Shown here piece by piece: positions 9,097 to 15,432 of a stretch of 45,756 nt of DNA. The notes under the pieces are model-generated. The model saw only the letters and a program-made list of their open reading frames with translations, had not been told where the DNA came from and did not search any database. The position numbers and the translations under genes were made by a program. Within the stretch, counting starts at the first letter, position 1. The number at the start of each line of letters is the position of its first letter. The DNA lies in NCBI GenBank assembly GCA_031291415.1, contig JARLJB010000223.1:1-45756 (forward strand), written 5' to 3'. The stretch is from Telmatospirillum sp. (GTDB lineage Bacteria; Pseudomonadota; Alphaproteobacteria; Rhodospirillales; Magnetospirillaceae).

Positions 9097-10905
9097 CTAT
9101 GCCTCCCGTTGCTCCGGCTGGCGGTTTTCGGCAAAACGCTGCAATTCGATTCTTACATTTTCGATCACGCTTGACCAATCGCCTCGTTTCGGTTGTCGGA
9201 ACAGTCGAAGCGAGGGATACCACGGGCTGTCTTCGCGGTTCCTGAACCAGCGCCAGCATGAATCGGCGCGGTCGAGCAACCAAACCGGTTTGCCGAGCGC
9301 CGCCGCCAGATGAGCGACGGCTGTATCGACCGAGATGACAAGGTCGAGATTGGCGATCAATGCGGCGGTGCTGGCAAAATCCTCCATTTCGTCCATCACA
9401 TCGATCAGCGGAAATCTTTTCGGCGCGGACGGCTCGTCCTTTTGCAGGCTGAAAAAATGCAGCCCGGTCAGCGTGAACAGGGGAGACAGCCGTTCCGGGG
9501 CGATTGATCGCCGCCGGTCGATCGCCGCCGCATGGGGGTGGCGGGCCCGACGGTTTCCCGCCCAGACCACGCCGATCCGCGGACTTCGGTCGGGTAAGGC
9601 GGCCAGCCGCCGTCGCCATGTCGCAATCTCGCCATCGTCGGCGCGCAGGTAGGACGCGGCCGAGGGAATAGTGACCAGAGTGGTTCCCAATGCCAAAGGC
9701 AGGCTGAGCATCGGGCAGTGAAGATCGAAGGGGGGCAGTGCATCGCCGCGTCCGATCACCCGATCGAGTCCCGGAAAACCGGCGAGCAGTCGGACCAGCG
9801 GTCGTTGGACCTCCATGACGACGCGCCACCCCTGCGCGCCTGCCAGCGCGGCAAAACGACAAAACTGCAAGGTGTCGCCGAAACCCTGTTCGCCGTGAAT
9901 CAGCAGCGTCCTATCGTCCGCCGCCTCGCCCGACCATTGCGGTTGCATGAAATCGCGGCGGACCCGGGTCATCGCCGGCGTCTTCCAGCGCCATTCATAT
10001 TCCCGCCAGCCAGCCGGCAGATTTCCCCGTGCCAGCAGGGCCATTCCCAGATTTTTGTGTGCTTCGGCAAAATTCGGTTCGAGGACGAGTGCCTTGCGAT
10101 AGCAGGCAATGACGTCGTTCTGTCCTCCGATCTCTTCAAGCGCGGCGCCAAGGTTGTTGTGAGCCTCGGCATAATCGGGCTTGAGACAGAGCGCCTTGCG
10201 GAAACAGCCGATCGCTTCCGGCACGCAGCCTTGTTCCTGAAGAACGATACCCAGATTGTTGTGCGTCGCCGCGAAATTCGGCTCGATGTCGGCGGCCCTG
10301 CGATGACAGTCGACAGCCTCCTCCAACCGGCCCAGGTCCTGAAGCACAAGACCGAGATTGTTGTGTGCTTTCAGATGCCCCGGCGCGATGTCGATGGTGC
10401 GGCGATAACAGCGGGCGGCCTCCTCCAACCGGCCTTGCTTCTGCAGCGCGAGGCCCAGGTTGTAATGGGTGGCCGGGTCATTCGGCTCAAGATCGATGAT
10501 GCGGCGGTAGCAGGCCATCGCCTCCTCCAACCGGTCCAGCGTCAGAAGCGCATTGGCCAGATTGTTGTGGGCGTCGCGATCATTCGGCTTGAGTTCAAGG
10601 ATCTTGCAATAGCAACCGATCGCCCGGTCCAGCCGGCCGGCAGTCTGATACACCGCAGCGAGATTGCAGTGATAGGACGAGACCGTGGCATCGAGTCCAA
10701 TCGCTCTGGTGATCCTGTCGATGGCAAGATCTTGACGGCCCCGTTGCGAGGCCATCACTCCCAGGAGGTGCAGGCTGTCGGCGTGGCGGGGGTCGGCATC
10801 GAGAATTTGCCGGTAAAGCCGTTCCGCTTCGTCAAGCTGTCCGCTCTGGTGTTGTCGAACGGCGTTGGCGAACAGACCTGCGATATAGGACGCGTCCGGC
10901 GCCAT
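9097..10905 (-). CDS. TPR-repeat protein fused to a GT-B-like glycosyltransferase domain
   Basis: A 602-aa protein. Residues 5-310 form about nine 34-residue tetratricopeptide repeats of the pattern AHNNLGxALxxxGRLEEAxxCYRRxIDLEPN. From about residue 330 onward the sequence (LLIHGEQGFGDTLQFCRFA, IGVVWAGNRR, and LDLVISVDTAVAHLAAALGKPVW) matches the glycosyltransferase family 9/41-like domain that often follows TPRs in alphaproteobacteria. The last motif is the nucleotide-sugar binding region of heptosyltransferase-type enzymes. There is no signal peptide, so it is probably cytosolic. Acceptor unknown; such fusions have been linked to protein or flagellin glycosylation. The convergent gene ends 31 bp away. 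Confidence 0.75.
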   Translation of the reverse strand: MAPDASYIAGLFANAVRQHQSGQLDEAERLYRQILDADPRHADSLHLLGVMASQRGRQDLAIDRITRAIGLDATVSSYHCNLAAVYQTAGRLDRAIGCYCKILELKPNDRDAHNNLANALLTLDRLEEAMACYRRIIDLEPNDPATHYNLGLALQKQGRLEEAARCYRRTIDIAPGHLKAHNNLGLVLQDLGRLEEAVDCHRRAADIEPNFAATHNNLGIVLQEQGCVPEAIGCFRKALCLKPDYAEAHNNLGAALEEIGGQNDVIACYRKALVLEPNFAEAHKNLGMALLARGNLPAGWREYEWRWKTPAMTRVRRDFMQPQWSGEAADDRTLLIHGEQGFGDTLQFCRFAALAGAQGWRVVMEVQRPLVRLLAGFPGLDRVIGRGDALPPFDLHCPMLSLPLALGTTLVTIPSAASYLRADDGEIATWRRRLAALPDRSPRIGVVWAGNRRARHPHAAAIDRRRSIAPERLSPLFTLTGLHFFSLQKDEPSAPKRFPLIDVMDEMEDFASTAALIANLDLVISVDTAVAHLAAALGKPVWLLDRADSCWRWFRNREDSPWYPSLRLFRQPKRGDWSSVIENVRIELQRFAENRQPEQREA

Positions 10906-11000
10906 GGGTCAAGATGCTCCCGGCGGCGCGAGATGTGCCGTTTTCTGTCCGCCGTCCTTTACCTTTCACGATGGGGAGAGGTGAAACAGGTGGTCCCGAC

Positions 11001-11031
11001 AAAAAAACAGGGAGCCATTCATGATGCTCCC
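11001..11031 (-). terminator. Intrinsic terminator for the 73-aa ORF at 11066-11287
   Basis: Read on the minus strand: GGGAGC, 10-nt loop, GCTCCC (11010-11015/11026-11031), then TGTTTTTTT (11001-11007 as A7 on plus). A textbook Rho-independent terminator about 35 bp after the stop codon of the upstream small gene, which supports that gene being real. Confidence 0.8.
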
Positions 11032-11065
11032 AATATCGACGTCGGCGGTTCCCCCACGCCGGACC

Positions 11066-11287
11066 TTAAGCCGCGACGATGGTTTTGTCCTTACGCCGGC
11101 TGATCTGCAGTTGGCCGTCGGCGCCCTTCACATAGGTTGTCTTGCCGATGGCCAGATTGTCGAGAATGGTGACCAAGGCGCGGGGAATATCGGAAAACGC
11201 CTTCGAGCCGCGAGACTCGGTATTGTAAACCCCGACTGCCGCTCGGACCATATCCCGGGTCACCGGCTTGCCGTCATTGCCAATCAT
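11066..11287 (-). CDS. Small hypothetical protein (73 aa)
   Basis: The frame is open further upstream to 11452, but the ATG at 11287 has an excellent AGGAG 7 nt before it and gives a compact 73-aa protein. Sequence features: MIGNDGKPVTRDMVRAAVGV, a central FSDIPRALVTILDNLAIGKT helix and a basic C-terminus (QISRRKDKTIVAA). There is no signal peptide or membrane segment. The basic character and short helices would allow nucleic-acid binding, but I have no family match. It is monocistronic with its own terminator and divergent from the 56-aa ORF at 11545. Confidence 0.65.
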   Translation of the reverse strand: MIGNDGKPVTRDMVRAAVGVYNTESRGSKAFSDIPRALVTILDNLAIGKTTYVKGADGQLQISRRKDKTIVAA

Positions 11288-11544
11288 CGTTTCGCTCCTG
11301 TGCTCGTGTCCAAGGTTCGGATCCGACCTGAACCCGATGCCAATGTAGCGCAGCCGTGTCGCAGAATCCCGATCGATCGGGGCGCGCCGCATTGTCGGTT
11401 CCCTCGCCGATGTCAAGCCGTATGTTGTGTATAATCTAGCTATTTTGACCATTGGTTACGCATGGCTGATGATGCCGTGGCGAACTTGTTGGAGGTCCCT
11501 GTTTCTATTATGGTACGCCGCAATAACTGCCGCAGGAGTGTGTC
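11288..11544. other. Divergent intergenic region with a -10-like TATAAT
   Basis: A 257-bp spacer between two outward-reading small genes. A perfect TATAAT lies at 11430-11435 on the plus strand, but no good -35 sits 16-18 bp before it. TTGACA is present on the minus strand (11411-11416) with only a weak -10 partner (AATGCG). Both are low-confidence promoter hints. Confidence 0.25.
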
Positions 11545-11715
11545 ATGGTCATTTTATCTAGTATTTTCAGTGTTGTTGAGAAAATCGTGGTCGCCCGCGC
11601 ACGGGCTCTGGGTGAGCAGGTCGAGAACAATTTGGCGTTCGGCAATGCCGATGCCGCCCAGCGTCTGACCAAGATGGAAGATCTGAGTTTCCTCAGCGTC
11701 ACTATGCTTTCGTAG
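11545..11715 (+). CDS. Small hypothetical protein (56 aa)
   Basis: A short frame starting MVILSSIFSVVEKIVVARAR and ending SVTMLS. AGGAG lies 6 nt before the ATG, and third positions are mostly G/C in the middle, as in the neighbouring genes. The first 20 residues could form an amphipathic or membrane-associated helix ending in Arg; the rest is charged (EQVENN, RLTKMED). Not recognised. The stop codon is followed by an A8 run and then the convergent exported-protein gene. Confidence 0.5.
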   Translation: MVILSSIFSVVEKIVVARARALGEQVENNLAFGNADAAQRLTKMEDLSFLSVTMLS

Positions 11716-11799
11716 AAAAAAAACACCATCCTCTTTTCGTGGCCGTGAGCGGGCTTGGGTGTCTGCTCCCCGCCCGCCCATTTCGGCATGCCGTCATCG

Positions 11800-12225
11800 T
11801 CACGGCGTCGGCGGCGTTGCCGACACAGGGCGCCAAGCCTGCTGGCAGGTTGCGACATAGGGATAATAGCCCTTGGGGTTGTCGCAATAATAATAGTACT
11901 GCGCCGCTGGTGCGGGGATCGTCACCGGAGCCTGCTGGATGATGGTCGTGGTCGGTGCCGGCACGACATAGGTCGGGTAGGCATAAGGGTATGGGTAAGG
12001 GTAGGGGGCGTAATCGTAGTAGCCAGGCCAACCCATCATGACATCGACGCCCCAGCCACCATGCCATCTCCCTCGATCCCCGCCGTGCCACCCATCTCCG
12101 CCACCATGCCATCCACCGCCACCGGGGCCATGGGCAATGGCCGGAGCAGCCATCGCTCCGGCAAGGACCGCCGCGACGGTCAATGAACCCATGGCATGAA
12201 GAGCGGCAGCGATGAACTTGCGCAT
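11800..12225 (-). CDS. Exported Gly/His/Tyr-rich protein
   Basis: A 141-aa protein. The ATG at 12225 gives a good Sec signal peptide (MRKFIAAALHAMGSL, then VAAVLAGAMAAPAIA with cleavage near residue 31). The mature part starts with a GGGGWHGGGDGWHGG low-complexity stretch, continues with alternating Tyr-Pro (APYPYPYPYAYPTY), and ends in YYYYCDNPKGYYPYVATC, a C-terminal signature seen in many small proteobacterial envelope proteins. The two Cys in that motif probably form a disulfide. Likely periplasmic or surface-associated; function unknown. It shares the minus strand with the exported protease upstream (12356-13030), 130 bp away. Confidence 0.75.
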   Translation of the reverse strand: MRKFIAAALHAMGSLTVAAVLAGAMAAPAIAHGPGGGGWHGGGDGWHGGDRGRWHGGWGVDVMMGWPGYYDYAPYPYPYPYAYPTYVVPAPTTTIIQQAPVTIPAPAAQYYYYCDNPKGYYPYVATCQQAWRPVSATPPTP

Positions 12226-12355
12226 AGCGATCACCTTTGAAACCGGCACAGACGCCAGATAATGAGGCATCGGCGTGCGAGGCGGGATCAGCCCGTCCTG
12301 GATCGCCGCCAGAACCGACGATCTTCCTTAAAAGATGTGCCAAAAGGAATAGCGA

Positions 12356-13030
12356 TCAACGGTTCTGCTGCCTAAATTCGTCAAGGAACGGTGTGATCTT
12401 GCTCGCTGGGACGAAGGCAGTCAGATCGATGAGTTGGCCGTTGGTCTGCGACGGCCCGCTCATTTCCATGTTGAGGATTCCCCAAAGACATCCCTGTTGC
12501 GGATTGAAGACCCCGCCACCTGAATTTCCCTGGTGAAAGCCTGTACTCAGGAGATTGGTCCAGGTGCCCGTCTGCAGATCCGAGGTGATGGCTGTCGGAA
12601 TGGTGGCCGCGTTGGTCACCGTTCCCATGGAGGCTACTGCCACCGGTTGGTTCGGTCCAGGGTTGGCGGCGCAAACCGGAACCTGTGCCTGGGTACGTCG
12701 CTTTTCAGACAAAACCTCCGGAGGGAGCAGGATCAGGGCGAGGTCGACATTTTCGCGTTGCCCATCGAAGACCAGAGTGCCGTCCAGGCGCCAGCCGTCC
12801 AACAGGACCGTGACCTTGGTATTGGCGGGGTCCACCTTGACCACGTGAGCGGCGGTGAGAACCAATCCCCGGCCGATGAAGACGCCGGACCCTTGCGAGA
12901 AGTGCGTTCCATCGCCGGCCGGTTTCTCGACCCGAACTCCGACGTCCGCTGGCGAAAGCGACTGGGGGGACCTGTCATCGGCTAAGACTGCTGTCGGTAA
13001 CAGGAGGAGAGCAAGAATGAGTGCGCGCAT
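12356..13030 (-). CDS. Exported trypsin-like serine protease (single domain)
   Basis: A 224-aa protein with a signal peptide (MRALILALLLLPTAVLADD) and a chymotrypsin-fold protease domain. The catalytic triad is visible as His62 (LTAAHVV), Asp96 (VDLALILL) and Ser170 (HQGNSGGGVFN). There is no PDZ domain, unlike HtrA. Cys120 and Cys181 could form a disulfide. The ATG at 13030 is chosen because it starts the signal peptide; no strong Shine-Dalgarno is seen, and the frame runs upstream to 13177 with non-coding-like sequence. Probably periplasmic; substrate unknown. The adjacent exported Gly/His/Tyr-rich protein is a possible partner only by proximity. Confidence 0.8.
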   Translation of the reverse strand: MRALILALLLLPTAVLADDRSPQSLSPADVGVRVEKPAGDGTHFSQGSGVFIGRGLVLTAAHVVKVDPANTKVTVLLDGWRLDGTLVFDGQRENVDLALILLPPEVLSEKRRTQAQVPVCAANPGPNQPVAVASMGTVTNAATIPTAITSDLQTGTWTNLLSTGFHQGNSGGGVFNPQQGCLWGILNMEMSGPSQTNGQLIDLTAFVPASKITPFLDEFRQQNR

Positions 13031-13528
13031 AGCGGCGGATGGTAGCACCGGCGCAGGGGCGTCCGCCACAAATCGTCGGATATTTTGCTGATACTCCGAC
13101 GCCCGATCGACTCCGATTCCTAAAACATCCCGATGAATCGCTGGCGTGTTAGGATATAATGGACGATTATATTTCAACCAATGCGTTTTTGAGAGCCGTC
13201 TTTTCCCAGTGTCAAAAATGTCTTGATGAAAATAATAAATGGGAATTTTTCTAAATTCACAAGTAAATATATGAAAAACAAATGGTTAGTGATTGTATTA
13301 AACAGTCTATTTATTAAAGTAATCCCATTTTCTGAGATCATATCTTATACATATGAAAAATTGTAAAATAATGTCGACGATTTAGAATTTATATATAAGA
13401 AAAATAGTTTTGTTTACCGGAAGTTTGCATGTGGTTCACGTGGGAAAACGGGTTGCGCGCAAGATCTACTTATGATACCTCTAGTGGTAAATACTTAAGG
13501 CGTAAATCAACTTCTCGACGAGGTGGCG
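13031..13528. other. AT-rich intergenic island upstream of the HD-GYP gene
   Basis: About 500 bp without a supported gene. From about 13140 to 13500 the DNA is strikingly AT-rich against the GC-rich surroundings, with runs such as AAAATAATAAAT and TTTATATATAAG. A 31-codon frame (start near 13270) looks like chance. One 8-bp inverted repeat, AAATGGGA (13237-13244) with TCCCATTT (13323-13330), is far apart and weak. Likely holds the promoter and regulatory DNA for the chemosensory operon, and possibly nucleoid-protein binding. Confidence 0.5.
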
Positions 13529-14611
13529 ATGGTGGCCTCTCCTCCGCGCGATGACGAGATAAGGCCGGGCCTGAACGCCATGACGGTCGTCATTGTCGAC
13601 GACAGTCAGAGCTCTGTTTCGCTGATGTCGGGGTTGGTTTTGGAACTGCAGGGGGTGACGGCGGTATCGTTCGTCAGTTCGCTGGAAGCACTCGCATGGC
13701 TTGAGGTGCATTCCGCCGATCTGGTTATCGTTGATTATGTGATGCCGGAGCCCGATGGATTGGCCTTTATCGAGATTCTTCGGGGCAATCCGGCCAAGAA
13801 GACCATCCCGATCATTATGGTGACATCGTCTGATTTGCGCGATGTTCGCTACATGGCCTTGCAGCTTGGTGCGACAGACTTTCTTACCAAGCCGGTCGAT
13901 CCCGTCGAATTCATTGCGCGCGTCGGTAATACTCTGGAAGCGTACCGGGCGCACAAGGCTCTGGCGGATCAGTCCGCTTGGTTGGCCAGCGAAGTGGCGC
14001 GGGCCACGGCGACCCTGGTGGAACGCGAGCGTGAGGCGCTGCTATTTCTGGCCAGAACCGCCGAGCATCGGGATACCCAGACAGGCCGGCATCTTGCGCG
14101 CATGTCCACTTACTCCTGGTTGATTGCTGGCGCGCTGGGATTGTCTGCGGCGCAGTCCGACATGATCCGGGCCGCCAGTCCTCTGCACGATGTCGGCAAG
14201 GTGGCCATTCCGGATCACATTCTGCTCAAGCCGGGAAAACTGAGCGCCGAGGAATACGAGATCATGAAAAGTCATGCCCGTCATGGCGCCGAGATTCTTT
14301 CCGGCAGCAACTCGCCCTTGCTGCAACTTGCCTGCGATATCGCGTTGACCCACCACGAACGATTCGACGGCAGCGGATATCCACATGGGTTGACTGGGAA
14401 CGACATTCCGCTGGCTGGTCGCATTGTTGCGGTGGCCGACGTATTCGACGCCCTGACCACCGCGCGGCCTTACAAACCGGCCTGGTCGTTCGATGATGCC
14501 TACCGGCACCTGTGTGACGGGGAGGGGGCTCATTTCGCCCCTGACTGTATGGCCGCGTTCGGGGCAGCGTTGGAAAGCGTCCGAGAAATTTATAATGATA
14601 ATATGGATTAG
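13529..14611 (+). CDS. Response regulator with HD-GYP output (c-di-GMP phosphodiesterase type)
   Basis: A 360-aa RpfG-like protein. The receiver domain (about residues 18-140) has VDDS, phospho-acceptor Asp69 (VIVDYVMPEPDG) and Lys121 (LTKPVD). A coiled-coil linker (SEVARATATLVEREREALL) leads to an HD-GYP domain with HD at 220-221 (LHDVGKVAIPDHILLKPGKL) and HHERFDGSGYP at 275-285. All metal ligands look intact, so it should hydrolyse cyclic di-GMP when phosphorylated. ATG 13529 is preferred over GTG 13523 because GACGAGG lies 5 nt before it. It is upstream of the STAS-cheY-cheA genes on the same strand, separated by a 131-bp AT-rich gap. Confidence 0.9.
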   Translation: MVASPPRDDEIRPGLNAMTVVIVDDSQSSVSLMSGLVLELQGVTAVSFVSSLEALAWLEVHSADLVIVDYVMPEPDGLAFIEILRGNPAKKTIPIIMVTSSDLRDVRYMALQLGATDFLTKPVDPVEFIARVGNTLEAYRAHKALADQSAWLASEVARATATLVEREREALLFLARTAEHRDTQTGRHLARMSTYSWLIAGALGLSAAQSDMIRAASPLHDVGKVAIPDHILLKPGKLSAEEYEIMKSHARHGAEILSGSNSPLLQLACDIALTHHERFDGSGYPHGLTGNDIPLAGRIVAVADVFDALTTARPYKPAWSFDDAYRHLCDGEGAHFAPDCMAAFGAALESVREIYNDNMD

Positions 14612-14742
14612 GTGAATAAGTTAGTCTAATTGCCTATAATGGTTTGTGTTATTTGTAATAATTGTATAGATGCAATGTAAATATATAATACATATATTTT
14701 TATTATTTACCTGGATGTCGATTGTTTTCTTGAGGGAATGAC
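14612..14742 (+). other. AT-rich gap, probable promoter of the STAS-che operon
   Basis: A 131-bp spacer, very AT-rich (TAAATATATAATACATATAT near 14677-14697), with a Shine-Dalgarno GAGGGA just before the STAS gene. It resembles the island upstream of the HD-GYP gene. Several TATAAT-like boxes are present, so no single promoter can be chosen. Confidence 0.4.
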
Positions 14743-15060
14743 ATGGAAGAAAATAATACTCATCTTATCGTCGATTGCGGTGGTGAGAATCTTCTCGCAA
14801 GCGCAGAAGCGTTACATGACAAGTTTTGCGCCGCCATGGTCGATGGCCGTCCCATTCAAGTGGACTGCAGCAATGTCACGGCCGTCGACATCAGTTTTAT
14901 CCAGGTTCTGATCGCTGCCCGCGTGAGCGCGGCTGGTCGGAATCTTTCTTTTTCGCTGAAGAAGCCGGTGGCGGACGTCCTGCTGACGGCCCTGCAGAGA
15001 GGTGGCTTTGTCGGCGAGCCGCCTCTGCCCAGCGACGGTTTTTGGATTGGCGAGGCTTGA
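14743..15060 (+). CDS. STAS-domain protein
   Basis: A 105-aa single-domain STAS protein (SpoIIAA / MlaB-like fold). The core reads VDCSNVTAVDISFIQVLIAA, where Asp49-Ile-Ser51 sits at the place of the DSxG phosphoserine loop of anti-anti-sigma factors. The usual Ser-Gly is replaced by Ser-Phe, so regulation by phosphorylation is possible but unproven. Shine-Dalgarno GAGGGA precedes the ATG. It ends 3 bp before cheY. STAS proteins placed at the head of chemosensory operons recur in alphaproteobacteria; a role as partner of CheA/CheY output is inference. Confidence 0.85.
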   Translation: MEENNTHLIVDCGGENLLASAEALHDKFCAAMVDGRPIQVDCSNVTAVDISFIQVLIAARVSAAGRNLSFSLKKPVADVLLTALQRGGFVGEPPLPSDGFWIGEA

Positions 15061-15063
15061 ACA

Positions 15064-15432
15064 ATGTCGAAAACCATCCTCAGCGTTGATGATTCCGCCA
15101 GCATGCGGCTTTTGGTGAAGATGACGCTTACCGGAGCCGGCTATGACGTGATCGAGGCGGTGGACGGCAAAGACGCTTTGGCGAAGGCCAAGGCCGGCGG
15201 TATCCACCTGGTTCTAACCGACCTCAACATGCCCAACATGGACGGTCTCGCCTTGATTCGCGAGTTGCGCGGTTTGCCCGCCTACAAAGGCGTGCCGATC
15301 ATCTTTCTGACGACGGAATCCGATGCGGGCAAGAAGGGCGAGGCGAAGGCCGCCGGCGCCACCGCGTGGATCGTCAAACCATTCCAGCAGGACCAGTTGC
15401 TGGGCGTTGTGCGGAAGGTACTTGGATCATGA
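15064..15432 (+). CDS. cheY: CheY-type single-domain response regulator
   Basis: A 122-aa stand-alone receiver. Acidic pocket VDDS (Asp9, Asp10), phospho-acceptor Asp53 (LTDLNMPNMDG), switch Thr in FLTTES and Lys105 (WIVKPF). It would be phosphorylated by the CheA encoded directly after it, its stop overlapping the cheA start as ATGA. Whether it binds a flagellar motor or another target cannot be read from sequence; the STAS and HD-GYP neighbours leave room for a non-flagellar output. Confidence 0.92.
   Translation: MSKTILSVDDSASMRLLVKMTLTGAGYDVIEAVDGKDALAKAKAGGIHLVLTDLNMPNMDGLALIRELRGLPAYKGVPIIFLTTESDAGKKGEAKAAGATAWIVKPFQQDQLLGVVRKVLGS

Noticed and set aside
10005-10900. Regular 102-bp DNA periodicity that could look like a repeat array
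   Set aside because: It follows from the 34-residue TPR units; copies diverge at DNA level and there are no CRISPR-like spacers.
9718-11103. Long 461-codon plus-strand frame opposite the TPR gene
   Set aside because: It mirrors the TPR-glycosyltransferase coding strand, has no family signature, and crosses a clear minus-strand terminator at 11001-11031.
13270-13366. 31-codon open frame in the AT-rich island
   Set aside because: No ribosome-binding site, and the amino-acid content follows the AT-rich base composition; chance frame.
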